Shown here: positions 55,411 to 63,888 of the stretch, piece by piece
Position numbering within the stretch: position 1 is the first letter of the stretch
Layout of the letters: each line of letters starts with the position of its first letter
Assembly: GCA_963727035.1 (NCBI GenBank)
Contig: CAVSEY010000029.1
Span: 124,001 to 188,000 of the forward strand
DNA length: 64,000 bases
Source of the DNA: Rhodoblastus sp963727035
GTDB lineage: Bacteria > Pseudomonadota > Alphaproteobacteria > Rhizobiales > Beijerinckiaceae
Reading direction: 5' to 3'
Notes under the pieces: generated by a model
The model's database searches: none
The model's input: the letters and a program-made list of their open reading frames with translations, nothing else
Told to the model about the DNA's origin: nothing
Translations under genes and position numbers: made by a program

Positions 55411-56138
55411 AGGCAAAGCCGGCACGGGAGCTGGATCAGGACGCGCTCGTCGGCCTGCAGGAGCGAATCGGCCATTTCTTTGCCGATCCGGCGCTTCTGG
55501 CGCGCGCGCTCACCCATGTCAGCGCCTTGCCGGCGGCCCAGGCGCAAAGACGCGTCGACTCCTATCAGCGGCTTGAGTTTCTCGGCGATCGCGTCCTTGG
55601 TCTCGCCGTGTCCGAAATGCTTTTCCAGCAATTTCCGCAAGCCGAGGAGGGCGAATTGTCGCGCCGGCTCGCCGATCTGGTGCGCAAGGAGACCTGCGCC
55701 GAGGTCGCACGCGACCTGGGCGTCGGCGAAGTCGTGCGGCTGGGCGACGGCGAAGCCCAGACCGGCGGCGCGGCCAAGGCCGCGATCCTCGGCGATGTCT
55801 GCGAATCCATTCTCGGCGCCATTTTCCTCGACGCCGGTTTTCCGGCGGCGCGCGAGACGGTGCGGCGCTTTTTCCACGACAGGATGCTCAATCCCGTGCG
55901 GCCGTTGCGCGATCCCAAGACCGCCTTGCAGGAATGGGCGCAGGCGCGCGGCCTGCCGCCGCCGTCCTATCGCCAGTCCGGGCGGATCGGGCCGGACCAC
56001 GCGCCGGTGTTCATCATCGAGGTTTCGGTCGGCGGTTTCGAGCCGGTCGCGGCGCAGGGCTCGTCCAAGCGCTGCGCCGAACAGGCCAGCGCCCAGAAAT
56101 TCCTGACGCGCGAAGGCGTGTGGAAGGAAAACGCGTGA
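55407..56138 (+). CDS. rnc: Ribonuclease III
   Basis: 243 residues from ATG 55407. The RNase III signature 'RLEFLGDRVLGLAVSEML' (~56-73), second Mg-site 'ILGDVCESILGAIFLD', and a C-terminal dsRBD ('DPKTALQEWAQARGLPPPSY', 'GSSKRCAEQASAQKFL'). Processes rRNA and structured mRNAs. Overlaps lepB and era at 4-bp junctions. Confidence 0.96.
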   Translation: MKAKPARELDQDALVGLQERIGHFFADPALLARALTHVSALPAAQAQRRVDSYQRLEFLGDRVLGLAVSEMLFQQFPQAEEGELSRRLADLVRKETCAEVARDLGVGEVVRLGDGEAQTGGAAKAAILGDVCESILGAIFLDAGFPAARETVRRFFHDRMLNPVRPLRDPKTALQEWAQARGLPPPSYRQSGRIGPDHAPVFIIEVSVGGFEPVAAQGSSKRCAEQASAQKFLTREGVWKENA

Positions 56139-57046
56139 GCGAAACGTCTCAATCCTCGCGTTGCGGCTTCGCCGCTCTGATCGGCCCGCCCAACGCCGGC
56201 AAGTCGACCCTGCTCAACCAGCTGGTCGGCGCAAAAGTCTCGATCGTCTCGCGCAAGGTGCAGACCACCCGCTCCCTGGTGCGCGGCATTGCGCTCGAAG
56301 GCGCGGCGCAGATCATCTTCGTCGATACGCCCGGCATTTTCGCTCCAAAACGCCGGCTCGACCGCGCCATGGTCACTTCCGCCTGGGGCGGCGCCGGCGA
56401 CGCGGACGCGATCTGCCTGCTGGTGGACGCGCGCAAGGGCGTGGACGAGGAAATCGAGGCGATCCTGCAAAGACTGCCGCAGCTCAAATCGCCGAAGATC
56501 TTGGTTCTCAACAAGATCGACACGATCGATCATGAAAAGCTGCTCGGTCTCGCCGCCGATCTCAATGCGCGTCTGCACTTCGCCGACACGTTCATGATCT
56601 CGGCGCTCAAAGGCCATGGCGTCGAGAAATTCCGCGAAAAGCTCGCGGGCTACATGCCTTTCGGCCCCTGGCTTTATCCCGAGGACCAGGTTTCCGACGC
56701 GCCCCTGCGGGCTTTGGCCGCCGAAATCACCCGCGAAAAACTGTTCGAGCGCCTGCACGACGAATTGCCCTACCAGTCCACGGTCGAAACCACCATGTGG
56801 ACGGACCAGAAGGACGGCTCCGCGCGCGTCGAACAGACCATTTACGTCACCCGCGACGGCCAGAAGAAGATCGTGATCGGGGAGGGCGGGCGCACCATCA
56901 AGGCGATCGGCCAGGCGGCGCGCAAGGAAATCATCGAGGCGGCGGAACAGAACATCCACCTGTTCCTGTTCGTCAAAGTGCGCGAGAACTGGGGCGACGA
57001 CCCGGAGCGTTATCGCGAAATGGGGCTGGACTTCCCGAAAAACTGA
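56135..57046 (+). CDS. era: GTPase Era
   Basis: 303 residues from GTG 56135 (overlap with the rnc stop). G1 'GPPNAGKST' (17-25), G2 region 'VQTTR', G3 'DTPG', G4 'NKID', G5 'SALKG', then the KH domain ('KKIVIGEGGRTIKAIGQAARKEI'). Binds the 3' end of 16S rRNA in 30S assembly. Essential in most bacteria; all motifs are intact. Confidence 0.97.
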   Translation: MSETSQSSRCGFAALIGPPNAGKSTLLNQLVGAKVSIVSRKVQTTRSLVRGIALEGAAQIIFVDTPGIFAPKRRLDRAMVTSAWGGAGDADAICLLVDARKGVDEEIEAILQRLPQLKSPKILVLNKIDTIDHEKLLGLAADLNARLHFADTFMISALKGHGVEKFREKLAGYMPFGPWLYPEDQVSDAPLRALAAEITREKLFERLHDELPYQSTVETTMWTDQKDGSARVEQTIYVTRDGQKKIVIGEGGRTIKAIGQAARKEIIEAAEQNIHLFLFVKVRENWGDDPERYREMGLDFPKN

Positions 57047-57079
57047 GGAGCCCCCGCCGCGCCGGCGCGAAAACATGCC

Positions 57080-57182
57080 AGACCATTTTCATATTTCATG
57101 GAAACATGAAAATGGTCTAGATTCTTGTTTTAACGCGTTTTCTTAACGCGAACCGGGTTCCACTTCGCTTGAAAACGCTCTA
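57080..57182. repeat. Rhizobiales-type palindromic intergenic element
   Basis: Hairpin AGACCATTTTCAT (57080-57092) / ATGAAAATGGTCT (57106-57118), then GTTTTAACGCG...AACGCG and ...CTTGAAAACGCTCTAAAGG. It shares the 'TTTTAACGC' block, in inverse, with the repeats at 7851 and 10421 (GCGTTAAAAC). Lies between era and recO; may end or attenuate transcription. Confidence 0.7.
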
Positions 57183-57191
57183 AAGGACGCC

Positions 57192-57903
57192 ATGGAATGG
57201 TCAGAGCGCGGCCTGATCCTCGGGTGCAGGAAACATGGCGAGACCAGCGTCATCCTGGAATTGATGACGCGCGCTCATGGCCGCCATCTCGGCGTCGTGC
57301 GCGGCGGGCGCTCGAAGACCATGCAGCCGGTGCTCCAGCCCGGCAATGAGGTCGAGGTTTTTTGGCGGGCGCGGCTCGAAGAGCACCTCGGGGTTTACGC
57401 CGTCGAGGCGGCGGTCTTGCGCACCGACATGCTTCTGTCGAATCCGCAGGGGCTGCATGGCGTCAACTGGCTCGGCGCGCTGCTGCGGCTTCTGCCCGAG
57501 CGCGACCCCCATCCCGGCCTTTACGACCGCGCCCATGTCCTGCTCGAACATCTCGACCACGCCGCTGGCGCCGGCGCTGTTCGTTCATTTCGAACTGGCC
57601 TTGCTCGCCGAACTCGGTTTCGGGCTCGATCTGGAGCAATGCGCTGCGACCGGCGCGCGCGACGATCTGGTCTATGTCTCGCCGAAATCGGGCCGCGCGG
57701 TCAGCCGCGAGGCCGGCGCGCCCTGGGCGGCGCGGCTCCTGCCGCTGCCGGCCTTTCTGCGCGAGCCGCCGGGCGTCCCGGTCGAGCGCGATCGGCTGCG
57801 CGAGGCTTTCCGGCTCACCGAATTTTTCCTGAACCGCGACGTTTTCGCCCCGCGCGGCCTGACGGCGCCAGACTCACGCGCCGCCTTCATCGCGCGCTTC
57901 TGA
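57192..57903 (+). pseudogene. recO: DNA repair protein RecO, one frameshift
   Basis: From ATG 57192 with an AAAGGA ribosome site. N-terminal OB fold: 'GLILGCRKHGETSVILELMTRAHGRHLGVVRGG' and 'NEVEVFWRARLEEHLG'. At ~57555-57558 one extra C (GACC) takes the reading out of frame; the correct continuation is 'TPLAPALFVHFELALLAELGFGLDLEQCAATG' to a stop at 57903. Joined, ~236 residues, normal for RecO. As written, the helical C-terminal domain is lost. RecO loads RecA with RecR. The homopolymer context makes a sequencing error a strong possibility. Confidence 0.88.
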
Positions 57904-57919
57904 AAAAACCTTGCGGAGG

Positions 57920-58972
57920 TCACTCGACGACGGGGACCTGTTTCAGTTTGGCCAGAACGCCGCGCCGCTTCGCCATCAGTTCCCGCTCGCGGCTGATGAT
58001 CCGCGCCCACATGTCCTCGGCCTTCGGACAGGACCAGCCGAGGTCGCGTTGCGCCTTGGCCGAGGAATAATCGAGATGGGCGCGCGTTGCGTCCACCGTG
58101 TCGCGGGAGAAGAAGGCCGGAAGCCCCAGCGCGCGCAGCAAGGGCTCGGCGAGAGCCATTTGCGGCCTCATGACGGCGCGCGGAAGATCGAGCCGCGCCG
58201 CCGAGCTTCCCGTCGCCTTTCGCCAGATTTCGAACACGCCGCCCAGCAAAACCGGCTCGCCGCCAAAGAGATAGTCCTCGCCCATCGGCGCGCGCTCGGC
58301 GGTCAGGCAAATTCCCTCGGCCAAGGCGTCGACATCGACGAGCGCATAGACCGCATCGCCGCCAAATCCCATTGGCGGCATCAGGCCGAGCAGGGTCAGG
58401 CGCAGCATGTAGCCGAAGGTGGAGTGGTCATTGGCGCCGACCACGCCATTCGGCATGACGATCGACAGGCTCAGGCCCTTGCGGCGCAATTCGAGCGCCA
58501 CGTGATGGGCGTCGAGTTTGCTTTGCTCATAAGGCGTCAGGCAGTGGCCATCGTGGACCTGCGTTTCGTCCCGCGTGACGCTTCGCGCCGGGGGACGGCC
58601 GCTCGGTCCGAGCGCCCAGACGGTGGAGACATAAACCGTGTGCGGCGCGCCCGCCGCCAGCGCCGCCGACAGGACATTGCGCGTGCCTTCGACATTGACG
58701 CTTTGCATCCTCTTGATCGTCGCTGCGTCGGCGCCGAGCTCGTAAACGCCGGCGTTATGGATCACCACGTCCATGCCGGCCATGGCCTCGGCAAGGCCGG
58801 GCGCGCGCGTCACGTCGCCCTGAACGAGCGTCCCGCCCTGGCGCGCGATCCACTGGGCGCTCGGGCTTTCGGGCTTGCGGACCAGGACGCTCAAATCCCA
58901 TCCGCGTCGCCGGATCGCCGACACGACCGCCTGACCGATGAACCCCGTTCCGCCGCTGAGAAAGACTTTCAT
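57920..58972 (-). CDS. NAD-dependent epimerase/dehydratase (extended SDR)
   Basis: 350 residues. N-terminal Rossmann 'VFLSGGTGFIGQAVVSAIRRRG', 'GDVTRAPGLAEAMAGMDVVIHNAGVYEL', catalytic 'TPYEQSKLDAHH' (Tyr-x3-Lys) and 'VMPNGVVGANDHS'. Resembles the NAD(P)-dependent sugar or dihydroflavonol-like epimerases. No partners point to a substrate. Converges on recO. Confidence 0.85.
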   Translation of the reverse strand: MKVFLSGGTGFIGQAVVSAIRRRGWDLSVLVRKPESPSAQWIARQGGTLVQGDVTRAPGLAEAMAGMDVVIHNAGVYELGADAATIKRMQSVNVEGTRNVLSAALAAGAPHTVYVSTVWALGPSGRPPARSVTRDETQVHDGHCLTPYEQSKLDAHHVALELRRKGLSLSIVMPNGVVGANDHSTFGYMLRLTLLGLMPPMGFGGDAVYALVDVDALAEGICLTAERAPMGEDYLFGGEPVLLGGVFEIWRKATGSSAARLDLPRAVMRPQMALAEPLLRALGLPAFFSRDTVDATRAHLDYSSAKAQRDLGWSCPKAEDMWARIISRERELMAKRRGVLAKLKQVPVVE

Positions 58973-59100
58973 CCGCCCACCTCCCGATCAGAACAAGGAT
59001 CAAAGCTAGCGCCGGGAATCCGGACTCGCAACAGAATTTGGCTTGGAAAGGGGCGACCCGGGGAACCGCCCGGCGATGGCCTGCCCCGAAATCACGAAAT

Positions 59101-59125
59101 CAAAAAGCGGCCCGCAGGGGCCGCT
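59101..59125 (-). terminator. Rho-independent terminator (minus strand)
   Basis: Stem AGCGGCCC / GGGCCGCT (59106-59113/59118-59125), 4-nt loop, then TTTTTG on the minus strand. Serves the small membrane-protein gene at 59150-59383. Confidence 0.8.
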
Positions 59126-59149
59126 CTTGCAACCGGAAATAGCGCCGCC

Positions 59150-59383
59150 TCAACGGCACACGCGGCGGGTTTCCTTGTGGGACACGCCATAACCTTCGTC
59201 GGCCTCGACCTCGCGGTCCTCGCATTGCTGGCTCTGCGCGGTCTCGGTCTGATAGGCGGCGTCGAAGGCCCTCGACCCGCCTTCCGCCAGCACCAGATCC
59301 ATGGGCGAAAAATAGGCCAGGGTGAAAAATCCGAGAAGCGCCAGAAAAAACAACGCTGGCATCAGATGAAGTGACGATTTCAT
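59150..59383 (-). CDS. Small single-TM protein, unknown function
   Basis: 77 residues from ATG 59383 (GAGGA ribosome site). One N-terminal membrane helix ('LHLMPALFFLALLGFFTLAYF'), then a polar tail with Cys residues in 'QQCEDREVEADEGYGVSHKETRRVCR'. It could be a secreted or tethered peptide with one disulfide. The upstream in-frame extension to 59449 is less likely. Family not recognised. Confidence 0.6.
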   Translation of the reverse strand: MKSSLHLMPALFFLALLGFFTLAYFSPMDLVLAEGGSRAFDAAYQTETAQSQQCEDREVEADEGYGVSHKETRRVCR

Positions 59384-59634
59384 GACTTCCTCAGTCATCG
59401 ATCCCGACGCCAAAACCTTGCGAAGCGACGATTTGTCTTTCGCAACCAAGCATTGAGCAGCCGGGATCAGAACAGTTCAGAAGGGTTAAAGTTCCGCTAG
59501 CGCGAAAATTTCGTCGGTCTTTAAACCGACGGGTGCGGTCAGGCTAGTGCTAAAAGGCAACATTTTCCGTTAAAAAAACTCAGTACAAACAGGGAACTTG
59601 AACCGGCGGCCCGGCTGCTCTATGGCTTTCGCCC

Positions 59635-61881
59635 ATGGCCAAACCGCATGTGCCGCCGCCCGGCGAGAACAATCAGCCGATCAATCTGCGCGACGCGCTG
59701 GAAGAGCGCTATCTCGCCTATGCGCTCTCGACCATCATGGGCCGGGCGCTGCCGGACGCGCGCGACGGGCTCAAGCCGGTCCATCGCCGCATTCTCTATG
59801 GCATGCACATCTTGCGGCTCGATCCCGGCGCGCCGTTCAAGAAATGCGCGAAAATCGTCGGCGACGTGATGGGTTCGTTCCATCCCCATGGCGATCAGGC
59901 GATCTACGACGCCCTGGTGCGTCTGGCGCAGGATTTTTCCTCGCGCTATCCGCTGGTGGACGGGCAGGGCAACTTCGGCAATATCGACGGCGACGGCGCA
60001 GCGGCCTATCGCTATACCGAAGCGCGCATGACCGATGTCGCGCGGGCGCTGCTCGAAGGCATCGACGAAGACGCCATCGACTTCCGCGAGAATTATTCCG
60101 GCGACCTCAAGGAGCCGGTGGTCCTGCCCGCCGCCTTTCCCAATCTGCTCGCCAACGGCAGCCAGGGGATCGCGGTCGGCATGGCGACCTCGATCCCGCC
60201 TCATAACGTCGCCGAACTCTGCGACGCCGCGCTCTATCTGATCGCCAATCGACACGCCGACGCCGACCAACTCATGACCTTCATTCCGGGGCCGGATTTC
60301 CCGACCGGTGGCGTGATCGTCGATTCCCGCGAAACCATCGCCGAAACCTATCGCACCGGGCGCGGCTCCTTCCGCATTCGCGCGCGCTGGGCGAAAGAGG
60401 AAGGCGCGCGCGGGGTCTGGAACGCCGTGGTGACCGAAATCCCCTATGGCGTCCAGAAATCGCGGCTGATCGAGAAGCTGGCCGAACTGGTCAACGAAAA
60501 AAAGCTGCCGCTGCTCGCCGACGTGCGCGACGAATCGGCGGAAGATGTCCGCATCGTGCTGGAGCCGCGTGCGAGAAATGTGGACGCGGGCGTGATGATG
60601 GAAAGCCTGTTCCGCATGAGCGAGCTGGAAAGCCGCTTCGCCATGAACATGAATGTTCTGGTCGACGGGGTGGTCCCGCGCGTGCTGTCGCTGCCCGAGG
60701 CCTTGCGGCAATGGCTCGACCATCGCCGCAATGTGCTGGTCCGCCGCTCGCGCTATCGTCTTTCGGAGATCGAGCGCCGGCTCGAAGTGCTCGCCGGCAT
60801 GATCATCGCCTTCCTCAATCTCGACGAGGTGATCCGCATCATCCGCGAGGAGGAGGAACCCAAGGAAACGCTGAAAACCACCTTCGCGCTCACCGACAAC
60901 CAGGCCAACTACATCCTCGACACCAGACTGCGCTCGCTGCGCCGGCTGGAGGAAATGGAGCTGCGCAACGAACACGCCGAACTGTTGAAGGAAAAGGCCG
61001 AAATCGAGGTCCTGCTCGGCGAGGAATCCCGGCAATGGAAGACGATCACCTGGGAAATCCGCGAGATCAAGAAGAAATGGGGGTCGATGACGGCGCTCGG
61101 CAAGCGCCGGACCACATTCGAGGCGCCGCCCCGGGGCGCGGAAAATTTCGATCTCGCCGATGTCCTGGTCGAACGCGAGCCGGTCACCGTGGTCGTCAGC
61201 CAGAAGGGCTGGATTCGCGCGCTGAAAGGCCAGGTCGCCGATCTTTCCAGCCTGCAATTCAAAGGCGACGACGCCCTGCGCCTGTCCTTCTTCGCCGAGA
61301 CGACCTCGAAAATCCTGGTCCTTTCCACCGACGGCAAGATTTTCACGCTCGAAGCGTCGAAACTGCCGGGCGGGCGCGGCGCCGGCGAGCCGATGCGCCT
61401 GCTCGCCGATATCGACGACAATGAAGACGTCGCGGCGGTCTTCGTCTATTGCGCGGGCGCCAGGATGATCGTCGCGGCGAGTGACGGGCGCGGTTTTTTG
61501 GCCAATCAGGACGACATGATCGGCAACACCCGCAAGGGCAAGATGCTTTTGGGCGTGGACGGGCCGGCCAAGGCGCGCTTCATCGTCCCGGTCGAGGGCG
61601 ACCATGTCGCGGCGATCGGCGAGAATCGAAAACTGCTTTGCTTCCCGCTGTCGGAGCTGCCGGAAATGACTCGCGGCAAGGGCGTGCGCATCCAGCGCTA
61701 CAAGGACGGCGGCCTGTCCGACATCAAGACGTTCACGCTTTCCGAAGGCCTGAGCTGGACCGACCCGGCGGGCCGCGTGTTCAATGTCGCGGCAGAGTCT
61801 CTGACCGAATGGCTCGGCCACCGCGCCGACGCCGGCCGCTTGCCGCCCAAGGGTTTTCCCAAGAGCAACAGGTTTTCGTGA
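59635..61881 (+). CDS. parC: DNA topoisomerase IV subunit A
   Basis: 748 residues. N-terminal winged-helix/tower with 'LSTIMGRALPDARDGLKPVHRRILYGM', 'PHGDQAIYDALVRLAQDF' and catalytic 'YRYTEARMT' (Tyr127), then the tower and C-terminal beta-pinwheel ('KGWIRALKGQ', 'DGKIFTLEASKLPGGRGAGEPMRLLAD'). Length and the short pinwheel favour ParC over GyrA. Decatenates chromosomes with ParE, which is not in this window. Confidence 0.95.
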   Translation: MAKPHVPPPGENNQPINLRDALEERYLAYALSTIMGRALPDARDGLKPVHRRILYGMHILRLDPGAPFKKCAKIVGDVMGSFHPHGDQAIYDALVRLAQDFSSRYPLVDGQGNFGNIDGDGAAAYRYTEARMTDVARALLEGIDEDAIDFRENYSGDLKEPVVLPAAFPNLLANGSQGIAVGMATSIPPHNVAELCDAALYLIANRHADADQLMTFIPGPDFPTGGVIVDSRETIAETYRTGRGSFRIRARWAKEEGARGVWNAVVTEIPYGVQKSRLIEKLAELVNEKKLPLLADVRDESAEDVRIVLEPRARNVDAGVMMESLFRMSELESRFAMNMNVLVDGVVPRVLSLPEALRQWLDHRRNVLVRRSRYRLSEIERRLEVLAGMIIAFLNLDEVIRIIREEEEPKETLKTTFALTDNQANYILDTRLRSLRRLEEMELRNEHAELLKEKAEIEVLLGEESRQWKTITWEIREIKKKWGSMTALGKRRTTFEAPPRGAENFDLADVLVEREPVTVVVSQKGWIRALKGQVADLSSLQFKGDDALRLSFFAETTSKILVLSTDGKIFTLEASKLPGGRGAGEPMRLLADIDDNEDVAAVFVYCAGARMIVAASDGRGFLANQDDMIGNTRKGKMLLGVDGPAKARFIVPVEGDHVAAIGENRKLLCFPLSELPEMTRGKGVRIQRYKDGGLSDIKTFTLSEGLSWTDPAGRVFNVAAESLTEWLGHRADAGRLPPKGFPKSNRFS

Positions 61882-61891
61882 TCGGGTGACG

Positions 61892-62011
61892 CCATCGGCC
61901 CTTGAAAAGGACCGATGGCGTCCGCGCCGACCGGCCGGATGAACCAAAACTTGGCCGGCTGACGCCAGCGGGCGCCCTTGTTTCTGACGAGTCGGAAACA
62001 AGGGCCAATGG
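61892..62011. repeat. MITE-like palindromic element, copy 2
   Basis: 120 bp bounded by CCATCGGCCCTTG / CAAGGGCCAATGG, with an internal hairpin TTGTTTC...GAAACAA and a second CCATCGG...CCGATGG near the left end. Related to copy 1 at 3511-3601. It has an extra ~25 bp internal block. No coding capacity. Confidence 0.75.
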
Positions 62012-62051
62012 TCTGAGGCGGTCCAGGTGATCCGAAGCGCGCCTAGATCGC

Positions 62052-62080
62052 GTCGTCCGTATTGACATTGTATATACGAC
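62052..62080 (+). promoter_or_regulatory. Promoter/operator of the DUF1778-GNAT pair
   Basis: TTGACA (62062-62067) just before the 8-bp palindrome GTATATAC (62070-62077), inside the wider inverted repeat GTCGT...ACGAC (62052-62056/62076-62080), 17-45 bp upstream of the antitoxin start. Autorepression by the antitoxin is expected (family knowledge); the exact -10 is unclear. Confidence 0.45.
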
Positions 62081-62096
62081 AGCGCATTTTCAGGCC

Positions 62097-62429
62097 ATGT
62101 CCAAAGCAAGTCACCCCTCGCCGGAAGGCGCCGGAGCCGCAATCGCGGAGCGCGCGTCCGCGACCCATTCCAAGGGCAGCATCAATCTGCGGATCGAGGC
62201 GAAAACCCGGCAGCTGATTGATGATGCGGCGGCGGCGCTCGGCAAGACCCGCACCGAATTCATGATCGAAAGCGCCCGCCGGCAGGCGATGGATGTGCTC
62301 TTGGATCAACGGCTTTTCACCATTAATTCAGATGGGTACGACGCCTTCCTGAAGGCGCTCGACAACCCGCCGGCGCCGGGGCCAAAGCTCCGCTCCTTGT
62401 TGCGCCGGACGCCGGCATGGCGGAAATGA
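62097..62429 (+). CDS. DUF1778 antitoxin (ribbon-helix-helix, TacA type)
   Basis: 110 residues. Low-complexity N-terminus, then the RHH core 'INLRIEAKTRQLIDDAAAALGKTRTEFMIESARRQAMDVLLDQ' followed by the C-terminal toxin-binding tail ('LFTINSDGYDAFLKALDNPPAPGPKLRSLL'). That is the DUF1778 pattern. Overlaps the toxin gene by 13 bp. Confidence 0.88.
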   Translation: MSKASHPSPEGAGAAIAERASATHSKGSINLRIEAKTRQLIDDAAAALGKTRTEFMIESARRQAMDVLLDQRLFTINSDGYDAFLKALDNPPAPGPKLRSLLRRTPAWRK

Positions 62430-62947
62430 AAGGCATGGGGGGGCATCCCGAAGCCCGGCTGTCCGGCCCTGTCCCACTGATCGCCGCGCTCGACACTTCC
62501 GCCTTCGATTGCGGCGAGCCGGTTTTGGACGATTGGTTGCGCCAGCGCGCGCTGAAGAATGAAAGCCGGTTTTCCCGGACTTATGTCGTCTGCGAGGAAA
62601 ATCGCGTCGTCGCTTATGTCTGCATTTCCGCCGGCTCCGTCGAGCGCGCGGCGGCGCCCGGCAAGTTGCGTCGGAATGCGCCCGACGCGATTCCAGTCTC
62701 GATCATCGGACGGCTGGCGGTCAGCCGCGAGCATGCCGGAAAAGGCCTCGGCGCCGACCTTCTCGCGGATGCGCTGCGGCGGATCGCCGTCGCGTCGCAA
62801 AGCATCGGGATTGCCGCGGTCCTGGTTCACGCCAAGGATGAGAACGCCAGGCGCTTTTACCTGCGCTGTGCGGAATTCATCGAATTTCCGGAGGACAGCC
62901 GGATCCTGTTCCTTCCCACAGAGACATTGCTCGCCGCGCTGGGGTGA
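62417..62947 (+). CDS. GNAT toxin (TacT-type tRNA acetyltransferase)
   Basis: 176 residues. Acetyl-CoA loop 'LAVSREHAGKGLGADLLADALRRI' (Q/R-x-x-G-x-G/A) with 'FDCGEPVLDDWLRQRALKNESR' near the front and 'DENARRFYLRCAEF' with a Tyr in the active region. TacT/AtaT homologues acetylate charged tRNA and stop translation. Acts with the upstream antitoxin. Confidence 0.88.
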   Translation: MAEMKGMGGHPEARLSGPVPLIAALDTSAFDCGEPVLDDWLRQRALKNESRFSRTYVVCEENRVVAYVCISAGSVERAAAPGKLRRNAPDAIPVSIIGRLAVSREHAGKGLGADLLADALRRIAVASQSIGIAAVLVHAKDENARRFYLRCAEFIEFPEDSRILFLPTETLLAALG

Positions 62948-62950
62948 ATC

Positions 62951-63775
62951 TTACGCCGAGGCGGGGGACCGTCTTTCGCGCGCGATCTTCTCCCGCAGAA
63001 CCTCGATGGTCTTCAGCAGTCGCGGCGCCGGAGACGCGCCGCTGGTGAAGACGAAGGTGAAGGCCGCGTCGCGCACCGCATGGGTTGGGAAGCGATCCGC
63101 CAGGACCTGATCGGCGCGGCGCGCGATGGCCGGGGCGGGGTCGATCCAGCGCGCTGGCCAGGGCGCGAGTTGGGTAAAAACGTCGAGCAGCAGGGGGTAA
63201 TGGGTGCAGGCCAGCACGATTGAATCGGTGCGCTTTGCGTCCTTCTCGACGAAACAGGGCGCGATTTCGCGCGCGATCGCCTCGTCCGCGACGCTTTCGC
63301 CCTGCATGAAAGCCTCGGCGAGACCGGCGAGCGTCTTCGATCCGACCAGAATCACCTCGCAGTCCTGCGCAAATTTTTCGATCAGCTCGCGGGTATAGTC
63401 TCGCGCCACCGTGCCCGGCGTGGCCAGAACCGAAATCAGCCGCGAGCGCGACCCTTCCGCCGCCGGCTTGATCGCCGGCACCGTGCCGACGAAGGGAATC
63501 TTGGGCCAGCGCGCCCGCAGCAGCGGCAGGACCAGGGTCGAGGCGGTGTTGCAGGCGATGACCACGCCATCGGGCGCATGTTCGGCGATCAGCCCTTCCA
63601 GAGCGGCGAGAACGAGCGCCTTGACCTCGTCCTCGGATTTCGAGCCGTAGGGAAAGCCGAGATCGTCGGCGGCGTAAGTATAATCGGCGTCCGGGCGCTG
63701 CGCGGCGAGCGCGCGGAACACGGTGAGGCCGCCGAGGCCGGAATCGAAAACGAGTATTCTTGGAGCGCGGGTCAT
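62951..63775 (-). CDS. murI: Glutamate racemase
   Basis: 274 residues from ATG 63775 (an extension to 63805 is possible). 'ILVFDSGLGGLTVFRAL', 'YAADDLGFPYGSKS', 'VIACNTAST' (Cys75) and 'VLACTHYPLLLDVF' (second Cys) are the two-thiol catalytic site. Makes D-glutamate for peptidoglycan. Convergent with the GNAT gene, 3-bp gap. Confidence 0.94.
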   Translation of the reverse strand: MTRAPRILVFDSGLGGLTVFRALAAQRPDADYTYAADDLGFPYGSKSEDEVKALVLAALEGLIAEHAPDGVVIACNTASTLVLPLLRARWPKIPFVGTVPAIKPAAEGSRSRLISVLATPGTVARDYTRELIEKFAQDCEVILVGSKTLAGLAEAFMQGESVADEAIAREIAPCFVEKDAKRTDSIVLACTHYPLLLDVFTQLAPWPARWIDPAPAIARRADQVLADRFPTHAVRDAAFTFVFTSGASPAPRLLKTIEVLREKIARERRSPASA

Positions 63776-63888
63776 GGCTCTTTCGAATGCGGGCGGAAGC
63801 GCCAAAAAAAGATTTCAGCGCCCTATGCTGAACAAAGCGTTGAGGCGTTAAGCTGAAAGAAGCTTCGAACCAAGCTATGGAGGAAATC

